Of a DNA stretch of 64,000 nucleotides, positions 52,516 through 62,637 are shown one piece after another (position 1 is the stretch's first letter; each line of letters begins with the position of its first letter). The stretch is from NCBI GenBank assembly GCA_905212975.1, contig CAJMGO010000004.1, positions 29,105-93,104 of the forward strand. The letters run 5' to 3'. A program made the position numbers and the translations under genes. The notes beneath the pieces were generated by a model. The model did not search any database, was not told the origin of the DNA, and saw nothing but the letters and a program-made list of their open reading frames with translations. The stretch comes from CAJMGO01 sp900557305. Lineage in GTDB: Bacteria; Bacillota_I; Bacilli_A; RF39; UBA660.

Positions 52516-54303
52516 ATGAAAAATATAAGGAACTTTTCTATTATTGCACATATAGATCATGGTAAAAGTACTTTAGCTGATAGAATACTTGATATTACTG
52601 GTGCTGTAACAGAAAGAGAAAAACAAGCACAATTATTAGATAATATGGATATAGAACGTGAACGTGGTATTACTATAAAGTTAAATGCTGTAAGGTTAAA
52701 CTATAATTATAATGGTGAAGAATATATACTTAATTTAATTGATACACCAGGTCATGTAGATTTTTCTTATGAAGTATCAAGAAGTCTTGCTGCATGTGAA
52801 GGTGCTTTACTTGTTGTAGATGCAGCGCAAGGTATAGAAGCTCAAACACTTGCTAATCTTTATTTAGCGCTTGATAATAACTTAAAAATAATACCAGTTA
52901 TTAATAAGATAGATCTTCCAAATGCTAATCCTATTAAAGTTAGAGATGAACTTATGAATACTCTTGGATTTGATGAAGATGAATTTATTTATACTTCTGC
53001 TAAAACAGGTGAGGGTGTCAAAGAATTAGTTGAGGCTATTATTAATAGAATTGAACCTCCTAAAAGTAATGGTAAAGATTTAAAAGCATTAATATTTGAT
53101 AGTCATTTTGATGCATATAAAGGAATTGTTACTTTAATTAGAGTTGTAGATGGTAGTGTTAAAGTTGGAGATAAAATTAAAATGCTTGCAACTAATGCAG
53201 TATACGAAGTAACAGAGTTAGGATATAATAATCCTCATGAAGTAAAATGTAAGGAATTGAATACAGGAGAAGTTGGTTATTTATGCGCTAGTATAAAGAG
53301 TATAGAAGATGTTAAAGTTGGTGATACTATAGTTATTGAAGGTGTTTCGGATATTGAACCACTTCCTGGATATAAACCAATGAAACCAATGGTATTTTGT
53401 GGACTTTTTCCTCTTGAATCAAGTAAATTTCCTGATTTAAGAGAAGCATTAGAAAAATTAAAACTTAATGATGCAGCACTAGAATTTACTCCTGAAACTT
53501 CTAAAGCTTTAGGTTTTGGTTTTAGATGTGGTTTTTTAGGACTTCTTCATATGGAAATTATTGAAGAAAGAATAGAAAGAGAATTTGGTATAAATATTAT
53601 AGCTACATCTCCTTCTGTTATATATGATGTTTTATTAACTGATGGAACTACTTTACTAATTGATAGTCCATCTAAGATGCCAGAGAGAACTGTTATAAAA
53701 GATATTAAGGAACCATATATAAGAACTAATATATTTGTACCTAGTGATTTTATAGGACCTATAATGGAATTATGTCAAAATAAAAGAGGTATATATGTTT
53801 CTATGGAGTATATTGATGAAAAAAGAGTAAATATTCATTATGATATACCTTTATCTGAAATAGTATATGATTTCTTTGATAAATTAAAATCATCAACTAA
53901 AGGTTATGCATCTTTTGATTATGAATTAATAGGTTATAAAAGTAGTAATTTAGTTAAAATGGATATTTTATTAAATGGAGAAGTTGTTGATGCATTAAGT
54001 GTTATTGTACATAAAGATTTTGCTTATAAACGTGGTAGAAGTATAGTAGAAAATTTAAAGAAATTAATACCTCGTCAATTATTTGAAGTTCCAATTCAAG
54101 CTTGTATAGGAAATAAAGCTATAGCACGTGAAACAGTAAAAGCAATGAGAAAAGATGTACTTGCTAAATGCTATGGTGGAGATGTTTCAAGAAAAAGAAA
54201 ATTATTAGAAAAACAAAAAGAAGGTAAGAAGAGAATGAAAATGGTAGGTAATGTTGAAATACCACAAGAGGCATTTTTATCTGTTCTTTCTATGGAGGAG
54301 TAG
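52516..54303 (+). CDS. lepA: Translation elongation factor 4 (LepA)
   Basis: A 595-aa GTPase. HIDHGKST (G1), RERGITIK, DTPGHVDF (G3), NKIDLP (G4) and the LepA-specific C-terminal part with KRMK and EIPQEAFLSVL. It back-translocates or rescues stalled ribosomes. AGGTG precedes ATG 52516; the GTG three codons upstream overlaps that SD. mscL follows 1 nt after the stop. Confidence 0.95.
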   Translation: MKNIRNFSIIAHIDHGKSTLADRILDITGAVTEREKQAQLLDNMDIERERGITIKLNAVRLNYNYNGEEYILNLIDTPGHVDFSYEVSRSLAACEGALLVVDAAQGIEAQTLANLYLALDNNLKIIPVINKIDLPNANPIKVRDELMNTLGFDEDEFIYTSAKTGEGVKELVEAIINRIEPPKSNGKDLKALIFDSHFDAYKGIVTLIRVVDGSVKVGDKIKMLATNAVYEVTELGYNNPHEVKCKELNTGEVGYLCASIKSIEDVKVGDTIVIEGVSDIEPLPGYKPMKPMVFCGLFPLESSKFPDLREALEKLKLNDAALEFTPETSKALGFGFRCGFLGLLHMEIIEERIEREFGINIIATSPSVIYDVLLTDGTTLLIDSPSKMPERTVIKDIKEPYIRTNIFVPSDFIGPIMELCQNKRGIYVSMEYIDEKRVNIHYDIPLSEIVYDFFDKLKSSTKGYASFDYELIGYKSSNLVKMDILLNGEVVDALSVIVHKDFAYKRGRSIVENLKKLIPRQLFEVPIQACIGNKAIARETVKAMRKDVLAKCYGGDVSRKRKLLEKQKEGKKRMKMVGNVEIPQEAFLSVLSMEE

Positions 54304-54304
54304 T

Positions 54305-54718
54305 ATGAAGAAAAAATTAAGTAAAATGGGTGAAGAATTTAAAACCTTTGTTTTAAGAGGAAATGTAGTAGACTTAGCTGTTGGTGTTTTAATAGGTGGT
54401 GCATTTCAAAATATAGTAACAAGTTTTACTAATAATATAATATCACCAATATTAGGATGTTTTAGTGAAGTTGATTTTAGTTCTTTTACTCTTAAAATAG
54501 GAAAACTTAATTTAACATATGGAGCTTTTATTACTGATGTTATAAATTTTATCATAATGGCTTTTATTGTATTTTTAATAGTTAAATTTTTAAATAAATT
54601 ATCTAGTATAGGAAATAAAAAAGAAGAAAAGAAAGATAATAAAAAAGAAGAGAAAATGTCTCATGAAGAAGAACTTTTAACTGAAATACGTGATTTATTA
54701 AAAAAGAAAAGTAAATAG
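54305..54718 (+). CDS. mscL: Large-conductance mechanosensitive channel
   Basis: A 137-aa protein. FVLRGNVVDLAVGVLIGGAFQNIV is the MscL first helix, then an extracellular loop, the second helix (FITDVINFIIMAFIVFLIVKF) and a Lys/Glu-rich C-terminal helix bundle. It opens under membrane tension to release solutes. ATG 54305 with GGAGGAG is the start; the longer upstream frame overlaps lepA and has no SD. Confidence 0.92.
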   Translation: MKKKLSKMGEEFKTFVLRGNVVDLAVGVLIGGAFQNIVTSFTNNIISPILGCFSEVDFSSFTLKIGKLNLTYGAFITDVINFIIMAFIVFLIVKFLNKLSSIGNKKEEKKDNKKEEKMSHEEELLTEIRDLLKKKSK

Positions 54719-54742
54719 TACCACACAGGTACTATTTTTTGA
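54716..54742 (+). terminator. Rho-independent terminator
   Basis: AGTACC/GGTACT stem followed by a T-run, starting in the mscL stop. Confidence 0.8.
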
Positions 54743-54764
54743 TATAATATGTTTGGTGAAGTAT

Positions 54765-55862
54765 ATGGTTAAATCTATTTATATTCATATCCCATTTTGT
54801 AAAAATATATGTTCTTATTGTGATTTTTGTAAGATGTATTATAATAAATCATTTGTAGATCAATATTTAGATAAATTAAAAGAAGAAATAATAAGTAATT
54901 ATAAAGGTGAAGTAATTGATACTATATATTTAGGTGGTGGTACTCCATCTTGTTTAAATAATGAACAATTAAATTATTTATTTGAAATAACAAATATATT
55001 TAATAAAAGTAATAACTTAGAATTTACTATTGAAATGAATCCTGAGGATATAGTAATTGATAAAATAAAAATACTCAAAAAATTTGAAGTTAATAGAATA
55101 AGTATAGGCATTCAAACTTTTAATAAAAAATTCTTAAAATATTTAAATAGATATCATGAATATGAAGATATAAAAAGTAAAATAGATTTACTTAAAGAAA
55201 ATGGTTTTAATAATATAAATATAGATTTAATATATGCTATAAAAGATGAGACAATAGAAGATTTAAAAGATGATTTAGATAAAATTAAATCTCTTGATAT
55301 AAATCATATATCTTGTTATTCTTTAATGATAGAAGAAAATACTAAGTTATATATTGATAAAAATACAAGTATTGATGAAAATATAGATTATGAAATGTAT
55401 AAGTATATAGAAAAGTATTTAGAAAGTATAGGATTTAATCATTATGAAATAAGTAATTATTCTAAAAAAAATTCAGAATCAAAACATAATTTAACATATT
55501 GGAATAATTTAGAATATTATGGATTTGGTCTTTCTGCTAGTGGTTATATTGATAATGTAAGATATACTAATACTAAAAATTTAAGTAAATATTTAAAAAG
55601 TAATGAAAAAGAAGAGATTTACTTAAATAAAAATGATATAATTAGTTATGAAATGATACTTGGTCTTAGAAAATTTAAAGGTATCAATAAAAGAAATTTT
55701 AAAAAAAAGTATGGAATGAATATTGATGAATATTTTGATATAGATGATTTATTAAAGAATAAAGAATTGATTGATGATGGAGAATATATTTATATTAATA
55801 AAGATTATATGTATGTTTCAAATAATATTTTAATTAATTTTGTAGGTGATAGTGATGAATAA
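54765..55862 (+). CDS. hemW: HemW-like radical SAM protein
   Basis: A 365-aa protein. HIPFCKNICSYCDFCK contains the CxxxCxxC cluster with the HemW-type YCDF. GGGTPS, EMNPEDI, RISIGIQTF, NIDLIYAI, HISCYSLMIEENT and a short C-terminal HemN_C domain follow. HemW is a heme-binding chaperone-like relative of HemN, not a true coproporphyrinogen oxidase. ATG 54765 has GGTG at a good distance. It overlaps the HD gene by 8 nt. Confidence 0.88.
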   Translation: MVKSIYIHIPFCKNICSYCDFCKMYYNKSFVDQYLDKLKEEIISNYKGEVIDTIYLGGGTPSCLNNEQLNYLFEITNIFNKSNNLEFTIEMNPEDIVIDKIKILKKFEVNRISIGIQTFNKKFLKYLNRYHEYEDIKSKIDLLKENGFNNINIDLIYAIKDETIEDLKDDLDKIKSLDINHISCYSLMIEENTKLYIDKNTSIDENIDYEMYKYIEKYLESIGFNHYEISNYSKKNSESKHNLTYWNNLEYYGFGLSASGYIDNVRYTNTKNLSKYLKSNEKEEIYLNKNDIISYEMILGLRKFKGINKRNFKKKYGMNIDEYFDIDDLLKNKELIDDGEYIYINKDYMYVSNNILINFVGDSDE

Positions 55863-56418
55863 AATAGATGTATTTAATGAAGAATATAAATTTATAAAAA
55901 ATAAAAAATATGTAGATAATTTAAAAATAATGGTAGATTTATTACCAGATTATTTTTTTTCTATTCCAGCTTCTTCTACAGGTAAATATCATCCATCATA
56001 TAGTTTGGGTGAAGGTGGACTTGTAAGACATGTTAAAGCAGCTGCTAGAATAGCTTATGAATTATATGGTACTTCTAGTGTTACAGGAATATTTAATGAT
56101 TCTGAAAAAGATTTAATGATTTTCGCAATTATATTACATGATGGATTAAAATCAGGTATTGTGCATGAGCAATATACAAGATTTGATCATCCTATATTGA
56201 TGTCTAATTATATAAAAGAAAATAAAGATAAATTAACTCTTACTGATAATGAAATTGAATTTATTTGTAGCGCTATAGCGTCTCATATGGGAGAATGGAA
56301 TCGTGATAAAAATGGTGTTGAAGTATTACCACTTCCAATAAATAAATATCAAAAATTTGTTCATATGTGCGATTTTTTAGCTAGTCGTAAATGTTTAGAA
56401 GTGAAATTTGATATATAA
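55855..56418 (+). CDS. HD-domain hydrolase
   Basis: A 187-aa protein. VRHVKAAARIA supplies the first His, ILHDGLK the HD pair, SHMGEWNR a further His and HMCDFLASR the last Asp. These are the metal ligands of an HD phosphohydrolase. The substrate is unknown. AGGTGATAGTG precedes ATG 55855. It overlaps the end of hemW, so the pair is co-translated. Confidence 0.78.
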   Translation: MNKIDVFNEEYKFIKNKKYVDNLKIMVDLLPDYFFSIPASSTGKYHPSYSLGEGGLVRHVKAAARIAYELYGTSSVTGIFNDSEKDLMIFAIILHDGLKSGIVHEQYTRFDHPILMSNYIKENKDKLTLTDNEIEFICSAIASHMGEWNRDKNGVEVLPLPINKYQKFVHMCDFLASRKCLEVKFDI

Positions 56419-56427
56419 GGTTAAATA

Positions 56428-58962
56428 ATGAAGAGATTTTTTAATAAATTATTACTTTTTATAGTACCAATATTAATAGTTGTAATAGCTCTAATTATTA
56501 AATATGGTACTAAAGATTTTTTTGATTTATTTATTATTAATGATTTAAAAGGTCAATATAGAAATTTATTTGAATGGTTTCAAAATTGTTTATTGAATCA
56601 TAATAATATGCTTTATTCTTTTTATAAAGGATTAGGTGGAAATATGATTTCTACATTAGCGTATTATTTAGGATCTCCTTTAAATTTATTATCAGTATTT
56701 TTTAAACAATTTTCCATAAATACTTTTATTGGAATAATTATATTAATAAAAATAGGTATTAGTTCACTAACATTTAATTCTTATCTTAAATATAATTATA
56801 AGAAAGATAAAAATGAAATAATGATATTTATATATTCTTTGGCTTATTCATTGAGTGGTTATATAGCTTGTTATTATAGTAATTTAATGTGGTTAGATGT
56901 ATATTATATGTTGCCACTTGTTATACTTGGAATTGATAAAATATTTAATAAAGAAAAACCATATTTATATATTAATTCTCTTTTTTTATGTTTTATAATG
57001 AATTTTTATATGAGTTATAATTTATGTATATTTATAATAATTTATTGTATTTATAAGTTAGTTTTAATAAATAAATTAAATAAAAATGATTTCATGTATT
57101 ATTTTAAAAGAATTTTATTATATAGTATCGTTTCATTTATGATGGCTTCAATATTATTAATCCCAACAATTATAGACATGAAAAATAATATGTTTAGATA
57201 TCAATCAAATGTTATATTATTTGATTTTATGGGAGTAGTAGATAATTTTAGAATGATATTTAGTAAATTATTTATTGGCAGTATGAATTTAGATACAAGA
57301 TATTGTGGACATCAATCGAATATATATATAAGTTTATTTTGCTTAATTAATTTAGTTATGTATTTCTTTAATAAAAAAATACCATCAAAAGAAAGAAAAT
57401 TATCTATTATTGTTATTGGTATATTTATATTAAGTATTTTATTTGATGTATTAAATTTTGTGTGGCATGGTTTTTCATTTCCAAATGGATATAACTATAG
57501 ATATTCATATTTATTGATTTTTTTCTCATTAATATTATCCTTTAGAAATGTATCTTTATTTAATTATAAATTTAAAAGAATGCATTTAATAATTATTACT
57601 TTAATCATGTCTTGTATTTGTTTACTAGTAAAAGATTTTTCTTATATAGGTATTAATAATATAATAATATCTATATTGTTTATTATATTTTATTATATTT
57701 TTCTTATATTTTATAAAAAAATACCTAAATATATATATTTGAGTCTTGTCATAATAGAATTAGCTATAAACATTAATATGTCATTTATTATAGAAGAAAA
57801 AAAATATTATATATTTGATGATCCAAATAGTACTATTGCTTTAGATACATTTAAAGGTGAAGATGAGTATAAAAATAACATATTGAAGAATGATTTTCAA
57901 AGAAATAATAGTCAAAATAGATTTTCGATAAATGAAAATTTTCACTTTCAATATTATACACCAACTACATTTTTAACAACTAATAATAAGAGATTATATA
58001 ATTTTATGCATAATATTGGATCAACAGTTACATATTCAACAATAATTTATGGACAAAATACTGGTAAATTTATTGATTCATATTTAGGTGTAAAGTATTT
58101 ATATAAGTATTCAACAGCGTATAATGATAATTATAAAAAAATAGGTGAATTTAATATAAACATGAGCACTGAAGATTCATTTAATAGATTTAATATATAT
58201 ATAAATGATGATGCTTTAAATTTGGGATTTGTTATAGAAAAAAATAAGAATATTAAATATTTACTAAATCCATTTGAATATCAAAATGAATTATTTAAAA
58301 GTTCAACAGGGCTTAATTTAGAACTTTTTAAACCAATAGAATACAATATGTATTTAGAAAATGATACATATAAAATAAAGTTTAAAAATAATTTTAAACA
58401 ATACTACCTTTATAATGATTTTGGCATACCAATTAATTATAAAATATTTGGATATTATTCCGAAGAGGAAAAAAGCAATTATAATAGAATAACTTCATTT
58501 ACGCAAGGTATAATTAACTTTAAAAAGAAAAATGATGAATATTATAATTTTAATTATATATGTGAGAATAAAAAAGATTGTAAATTTAGCCCATATATAT
58601 ATTATTTTGATGATGATGTATATAAAAAAGGTATAGATGTTTTAAAACAAAAACAACTTGATATAACGATGCTTAAAGATAATAAATTACAAGGAAATAT
58701 AGAAATAGATAAAAATAGTATTTTAATGCTTACTATTCCTTATGAAAAGGGATGGAATATATATGTAGATGGTAAAAAAGTTAAATACTTTTCAGTATAT
58801 GATTCTTTTATTGGGATAAATTTAAAAAAAGGAAATCATACTATTAAAATGAATTTTATACCACCAGGTCTTATTTCTGGAATGATTATGTCTTTTATTG
58901 GAATTCTAATATATATAATTATTATTTTAAAACGTAAAGGAGTAGGCAATGAAGAAAAGTAA
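56428..58962 (+). CDS. yfhO: YfhO-family membrane protein
   Basis: An 844-aa protein with about twelve transmembrane helices (residues 1-460), a large extracellular part (about 465-810) and a last helix. DLKGQYRNLFEWFQN, YSFYKGLGGNMISTLAYYLGSPLNLL and the IPYEKGWNIYVDGKKVK, GNHTIKMNF end are characteristic of YfhO (GT-C-like fold). In Bacillus and Listeria YfhO relatives glycosylate lipoteichoic or wall teichoic acids. The acceptor here is unknown. It overlaps the next gene by 14 nt. Confidence 0.85.
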   Translation: MKRFFNKLLLFIVPILIVVIALIIKYGTKDFFDLFIINDLKGQYRNLFEWFQNCLLNHNNMLYSFYKGLGGNMISTLAYYLGSPLNLLSVFFKQFSINTFIGIIILIKIGISSLTFNSYLKYNYKKDKNEIMIFIYSLAYSLSGYIACYYSNLMWLDVYYMLPLVILGIDKIFNKEKPYLYINSLFLCFIMNFYMSYNLCIFIIIYCIYKLVLINKLNKNDFMYYFKRILLYSIVSFMMASILLIPTIIDMKNNMFRYQSNVILFDFMGVVDNFRMIFSKLFIGSMNLDTRYCGHQSNIYISLFCLINLVMYFFNKKIPSKERKLSIIVIGIFILSILFDVLNFVWHGFSFPNGYNYRYSYLLIFFSLILSFRNVSLFNYKFKRMHLIIITLIMSCICLLVKDFSYIGINNIIISILFIIFYYIFLIFYKKIPKYIYLSLVIIELAININMSFIIEEKKYYIFDDPNSTIALDTFKGEDEYKNNILKNDFQRNNSQNRFSINENFHFQYYTPTTFLTTNNKRLYNFMHNIGSTVTYSTIIYGQNTGKFIDSYLGVKYLYKYSTAYNDNYKKIGEFNINMSTEDSFNRFNIYINDDALNLGFVIEKNKNIKYLLNPFEYQNELFKSSTGLNLELFKPIEYNMYLENDTYKIKFKNNFKQYYLYNDFGIPINYKIFGYYSEEEKSNYNRITSFTQGIINFKKKNDEYYNFNYICENKKDCKFSPYIYYFDDDVYKKGIDVLKQKQLDITMLKDNKLQGNIEIDKNSILMLTIPYEKGWNIYVDGKKVKYFSVYDSFIGINLKKGNHTIKMNFIPPGLISGMIMSFIGILIYIIIILKRKGVGNEEK

Positions 58963-59551
58963 ATATATCTTAATACTTGTAATCATATTTATATTTTTAT
59001 TACTATTTTATTTAATAAATACTAATAAAAAAAATAATGATATAAAAGATTCAGCACCTATAATTGATATTTTTAAAATAAATGTAGCGACTTCTGATAT
59101 TTTAAGTGTAACTCTTTTTAATGGATTTGCTCATACAGAAAACTCTAAAATAAAAAAGGTTATAATTACAATATATGATGAAAATTATAATTATATAATG
59201 AGTAAATCTTTTAATTATCAAGATAACATTGATTATTATAAGTATGATTTTAGATTAAAGAATATAGTAAAATGTATTATCAGTATTAAAGTAATAGGGG
59301 AAAATAACCAAGAAACAGAAAAATTGTTTTTTAGAAATATTGGATATTTAGTTAAACCTAATTGTAATGTATATTATAATTATTTAAAATGTGATATATC
59401 AGAGTCATATAATTTAAAATTTAGTAAAGATGAAGGAAAAACATGGTATGAATATGATAAAGAAATAAATATTGATTCAAAAAACATAATTGTAAGTGCA
59501 TATAATAATTATGAATTAAATTATATTACATATAATTTTATAAACTATTAG
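58949..59551 (+). CDS. Uncharacterised membrane-anchored protein
   Basis: A 200-aa protein with an N-terminal transmembrane helix (5-24) and an extracellular beta-rich part (KVIITIYDENYNYIMS, CIISIKVIGENNQ, KLFFRNIGYLVKPN). It could be an Ig-like fold, but no family was recognised. Its start lies inside yfhO (overlap 14 nt), with AAAGGAGTAGGC as SD, so it is probably a partner of YfhO. Confidence 0.6.
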   Translation: MKKSKYILILVIIFIFLLLFYLINTNKKNNDIKDSAPIIDIFKINVATSDILSVTLFNGFAHTENSKIKKVIITIYDENYNYIMSKSFNYQDNIDYYKYDFRLKNIVKCIISIKVIGENNQETEKLFFRNIGYLVKPNCNVYYNYLKCDISESYNLKFSKDEGKTWYEYDKEINIDSKNIIVSAYNNYELNYITYNFINY

Positions 59552-59569
59552 AATTTATTAGTAGTATGA

Positions 59570-59598
59570 AAAATCAAAGTTAGACTTTGATTTTTTTG
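59570..59598 (+). terminator. Rho-independent terminator
   Basis: A perfect 10-bp stem AAATCAAAGT/ACTTTGATTT (59571-59580 with 59584-59593) and a T-run. Confidence 0.88.
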
Positions 59599-59633
59599 AA
59601 TTATTATAATTTTATAAGTATATAATTAAATGG

Positions 59634-60251
59634 GTGATATTTATTTTTATCGCACATAGAGGAAATGATAATCATGAATACAAAGAAAATAGTATAGATG
59701 CTTTAATTTATTGCTTGAATCAGGAATATATAGATGGAGTAGAATTAGATATAAGAATAACTTTTGATAATAAAATTGTTATTTATCATGATATGTTATA
59801 TAAATTAAAAAGTATAAAGAAAACTAAATATAAGTATTTAAAGCTAGATTTATTAGATAAATTTTTAAAAAAAATTAATTCTAATAAAATAATATTAATA
59901 GAAATAAAAGAAGAAGGGAAAGATAAAAATATATTAAAATACTTATATAGAATATTAAAAAAATATAATTTAAATTTTTATATATTTAGTTTTAATTATG
60001 ACTTAATTCTTAAATTTAAATTAAAACATAAAAAATACAAATGTGGTTTAATAGTTGGTAATATTATAAATAGCTGTAAAAATTATGATATATTTGATTT
60101 TGTTGCTTATAAATATACAGCATATAAAAAAATAGATAAACCTACATTTGTATGGACAATAAACAATATTAATCAATATTCAAAATATATAAAAAAAGAT
60201 GTATTTATAATTACAGATAAGTCATATTTATGGTATAATTTATCTAGGTGA
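59634..60251 (+). CDS. Glycerophosphodiester phosphodiesterase family protein
   Basis: A 205-aa GDPD-type protein. AHRG, YKENSIDAL, GVELDIR and YHD are the metal and catalytic motifs (H, E, E, D, H); EIKEEGK and FVWTINN complete the TIM barrel. It hydrolyses glycerophosphodiesters or related lipid headgroups. It is shorter than the usual 240. The start is unclear: GTG 59634 is the only standard codon, but it overlaps the SD-like GGGTGA and lies about 8 nt after a TATAAT (59621-59626), so translation may be leaderless or begin at a rare codon such as ATT. Confidence 0.8.
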   Translation: MIFIFIAHRGNDNHEYKENSIDALIYCLNQEYIDGVELDIRITFDNKIVIYHDMLYKLKSIKKTKYKYLKLDLLDKFLKKINSNKIILIEIKEEGKDKNILKYLYRILKKYNLNFYIFSFNYDLILKFKLKHKKYKCGLIVGNIINSCKNYDIFDFVAYKYTAYKKIDKPTFVWTINNINQYSKYIKKDVFIITDKSYLWYNLSR

Positions 60252-60257
60252 TTTAGG

Positions 60258-62084
60258 ATGTCTAGAATAAAACTAATGGATGAAATTTTAGCTAATAAAA
60301 TAGCTGCTGGAGAAGTTGTTGAAAGATGTGCATCAGTAGTAAAAGAATTAGTTGAAAATAGTATAGATGCATCCTCTACAGAGATAAAAATAGAACTTAT
60401 TGATTCGGGTGTTAAATCAATAAAAGTAATAGATAACGGTATTGGTATGGATAGAGATGATGCTGTTTTAGCATTTCAAAGGCATGCTACAAGTAAAATT
60501 TTATGTGAAGATGATTTATATCATATAAATACTCTTGGGTTTAGAGGAGAGGCCCTAGCTTCTATCGCAAGTGTTTCAAAAGTAACTTTAAAAACATGTA
60601 GTAATGATATAGGTACAGAAGTTATTATAAATGGTGGTAAGGTAATAGATGTAAAAAATAGTGATGCAAGACGTGGTACAGAAATTAGTGTTGAAGATTT
60701 ATTTTATAATACGCCAGCACGTTTAAAGCATTTAAAGAGTTTATATACAGAACTTGCAAGTATTACTGATTATGTTAATAAAATAGCCCTTTCTCATTGT
60801 AATATTAAATTTATTTTAATAAATAATAATAATGTAATTCTAAATACTTCTGGATCTGGAGACTTTTTAAAAACTATAAGAGATGTTTATGGTATTGAAG
60901 TAGCTAAAAAGATGTTGAATGTTAAAATATCTGATAGTGATTATGATATAAGTGGATATATATCACTTCCTGAAGTACATAGATCAAATAGAAATGGTAT
61001 GGTTACAATAGTTAATGGAAGAGTTGTTAGAAATATGGATGTTAATAGAGTTATAAATGATGCATATCACTCTTATAAGCCAGATAACAGATATCCTATT
61101 ATCGCACTAAATATAGATGTTGATCCATATTTAGTAGATGTTAATGTACATCCAACTAAAATGGATATTAAATTTTCAAAGCAAGCAAATCTTTTAGATC
61201 TTTTAACTAAAATGATAAAATCTAAATTAAAAGAGGGTATGTTTATACCTCATATAGAAGTAGAAGAAACAGAATACGAATCAAAAATAGAGCAAAAAGA
61301 ACAAGCTATATCAGAAAATACGAAAAATTATATTGAAACTCCTTTATTTTTAGAAAGAGCAAGTGAAGAAAAAGAAAATTATGAGACTATTGATAATACT
61401 GAAAATAAAGAATACGTAGTAGAAATTAATGATTATGAAAAACAAATAGATAGTCCACTTTTTGAAATAGAAAAAAGAGAAGTAATACAAAAAAATAAAA
61501 TGCCAGAATTATATCCTGTTGGGCTTGTACATGGTACATATATAATATGTCAAAATGAATCTGGTATGACAATAATAGATCAACATGCTGCTAAAGAAAG
61601 AGTTAATTATGAAAAATTTAAGCGTGAGTTTGGTAATCCTAAAATGCTTAAAGAAACGTTACTTGTACCTTTTGTTTTAGAACTTACAAATAGGGACTTT
61701 ATTATTTTAAAAGAACACTATGATTTACTTGAAAAAATAGGTATAGAAGTAGAAGAATTTGGCATGAATTCTATTATAGTTAAAACACATCCAGCATGGC
61801 TTCGTGATGGCTTTGAAAAAGAAGATGTATATAGAATAATTGAAATAATAGTTGCTTTAGAAAAAGATTTCAATATTGAAAAATTTAGAGAATCCATTGC
61901 TACTATGATGAGTTGTAAACATGCTATAAAAGCCAATATGAATATTAGTATGAAAGAAATGGAAGAATTAATTAATGAACTAAGAGAATGTGAGAATCCA
62001 TATAATTGTCCGCATGGAAGACCTACTATGATTTCTTATACTAATTATGATTTAGAAAAATTATTCAAAAGGAGTGGCTTTTAG
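60258..62084 (+). CDS. mutL: DNA mismatch repair protein MutL, endonuclease type
   Basis: A 608-aa protein. GHKL ATPase domain: KIAAGEVVERCASVVKELVENSIDA, DNGIGM, RHATSKI, GFRGEAL, GTEISVEDLFYNTPARLK. Linker from about 330 to 415. The C-terminal domain has the metal endonuclease motif DQHAAKERVNYEKF (DQHA-x2-E-x4-E), MSCKHAIKAN and CPHGRPT. It therefore can nick DNA itself, as in mismatch repair without MutH. AGGTGATTTAGG lies upstream. No mutS is present in the window. Confidence 0.95.
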   Translation: MSRIKLMDEILANKIAAGEVVERCASVVKELVENSIDASSTEIKIELIDSGVKSIKVIDNGIGMDRDDAVLAFQRHATSKILCEDDLYHINTLGFRGEALASIASVSKVTLKTCSNDIGTEVIINGGKVIDVKNSDARRGTEISVEDLFYNTPARLKHLKSLYTELASITDYVNKIALSHCNIKFILINNNNVILNTSGSGDFLKTIRDVYGIEVAKKMLNVKISDSDYDISGYISLPEVHRSNRNGMVTIVNGRVVRNMDVNRVINDAYHSYKPDNRYPIIALNIDVDPYLVDVNVHPTKMDIKFSKQANLLDLLTKMIKSKLKEGMFIPHIEVEETEYESKIEQKEQAISENTKNYIETPLFLERASEEKENYETIDNTENKEYVVEINDYEKQIDSPLFEIEKREVIQKNKMPELYPVGLVHGTYIICQNESGMTIIDQHAAKERVNYEKFKREFGNPKMLKETLLVPFVLELTNRDFIILKEHYDLLEKIGIEVEEFGMNSIIVKTHPAWLRDGFEKEDVYRIIEIIVALEKDFNIEKFRESIATMMSCKHAIKANMNISMKEMEELINELRECENPYNCPHGRPTMISYTNYDLEKLFKRSGF

Positions 62085-62128
62085 AAAAAAAATATGATAG
62101 AATAGACGTTAAAAATGAGGTTGATATT

Positions 62129-62575
62129 ATGAGAGAAGAAAAATATAAGAACATTGGGGAAGAAATAGACGTTATATTTGAAGATGATACAACTGAAGAT
62201 GTAATAAAAAGAGAGTCTAGTAAAAGAGAAAAAATAATGTTAGAGGCTAATAAAAAAATAGATGAGCAAGAGAGAATATTAAAAGATTATATAAGTAAAG
62301 CAAAAAAATATGACTCTTTATATAAAAAATGTCAGGTATTAAAAAAAGAACTAGAAAAAGATAATGTTGATCCAAGTGATGCTTTACCTGATATAAATAA
62401 ATTAAAAAGAGAAATTAATTTACTAAAAAAAGATAATATTAGTCTTGATAAAAGTTTAAGTAAAGTTGATAGTATATTAAAATCAATTTTACTTCATTAC
62501 GGTATTGATGAAATATCAAAAGTAACAGGTATTTCATCTAAAAAATTAAAAGAATATTTAATAGAAATTTCATAA
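62129..62575 (+). CDS. Uncharacterised coiled-coil protein
   Basis: A 148-aa charged soluble protein. Long helical coiled-coil runs at about 25-75 and 85-115 (SSKREKIMLEANKKIDEQERIL; LKREINLLKKDNISLDKSL) and a small C-terminal helical end (HYGIDEISKVTGISSKKLKEYLIEIS) that looks like a short helix-turn-helix. No family was recognised. GAGGTTGATATT precedes the ATG, 44 nt after mutL. Confidence 0.55.
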   Translation: MREEKYKNIGEEIDVIFEDDTTEDVIKRESSKREKIMLEANKKIDEQERILKDYISKAKKYDSLYKKCQVLKKELEKDNVDPSDALPDINKLKREINLLKKDNISLDKSLSKVDSILKSILLHYGIDEISKVTGISSKKLKEYLIEIS

Positions 62576-62611
62576 AGCTAATTTGACAAACAATAATTAA
62601 TATGTTAGAAC

Positions 62612-62637
62612 ACACCTCATTAAAGGGGTGTTTTTTT
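62612..62637 (+). terminator. Terminator-like hairpin containing the SD of the next gene
   Basis: ACACCTC (62612-62618) pairs with GGGGTGT (62625-62631) across a 6-nt loop, followed by seven T that run directly into ATG 62638. GGGGTG is also the only Shine-Dalgarno of that gene. TTGACA at 62583-62588 lies shortly upstream. It may work as an attenuator or a translation switch. Confidence 0.7.

Noticed and set aside
54251..54304. N-terminal extension of MscL
   Set aside because: It overlaps lepA out of frame; ATG 54305 has a good SD and starts exactly at the family N terminus.
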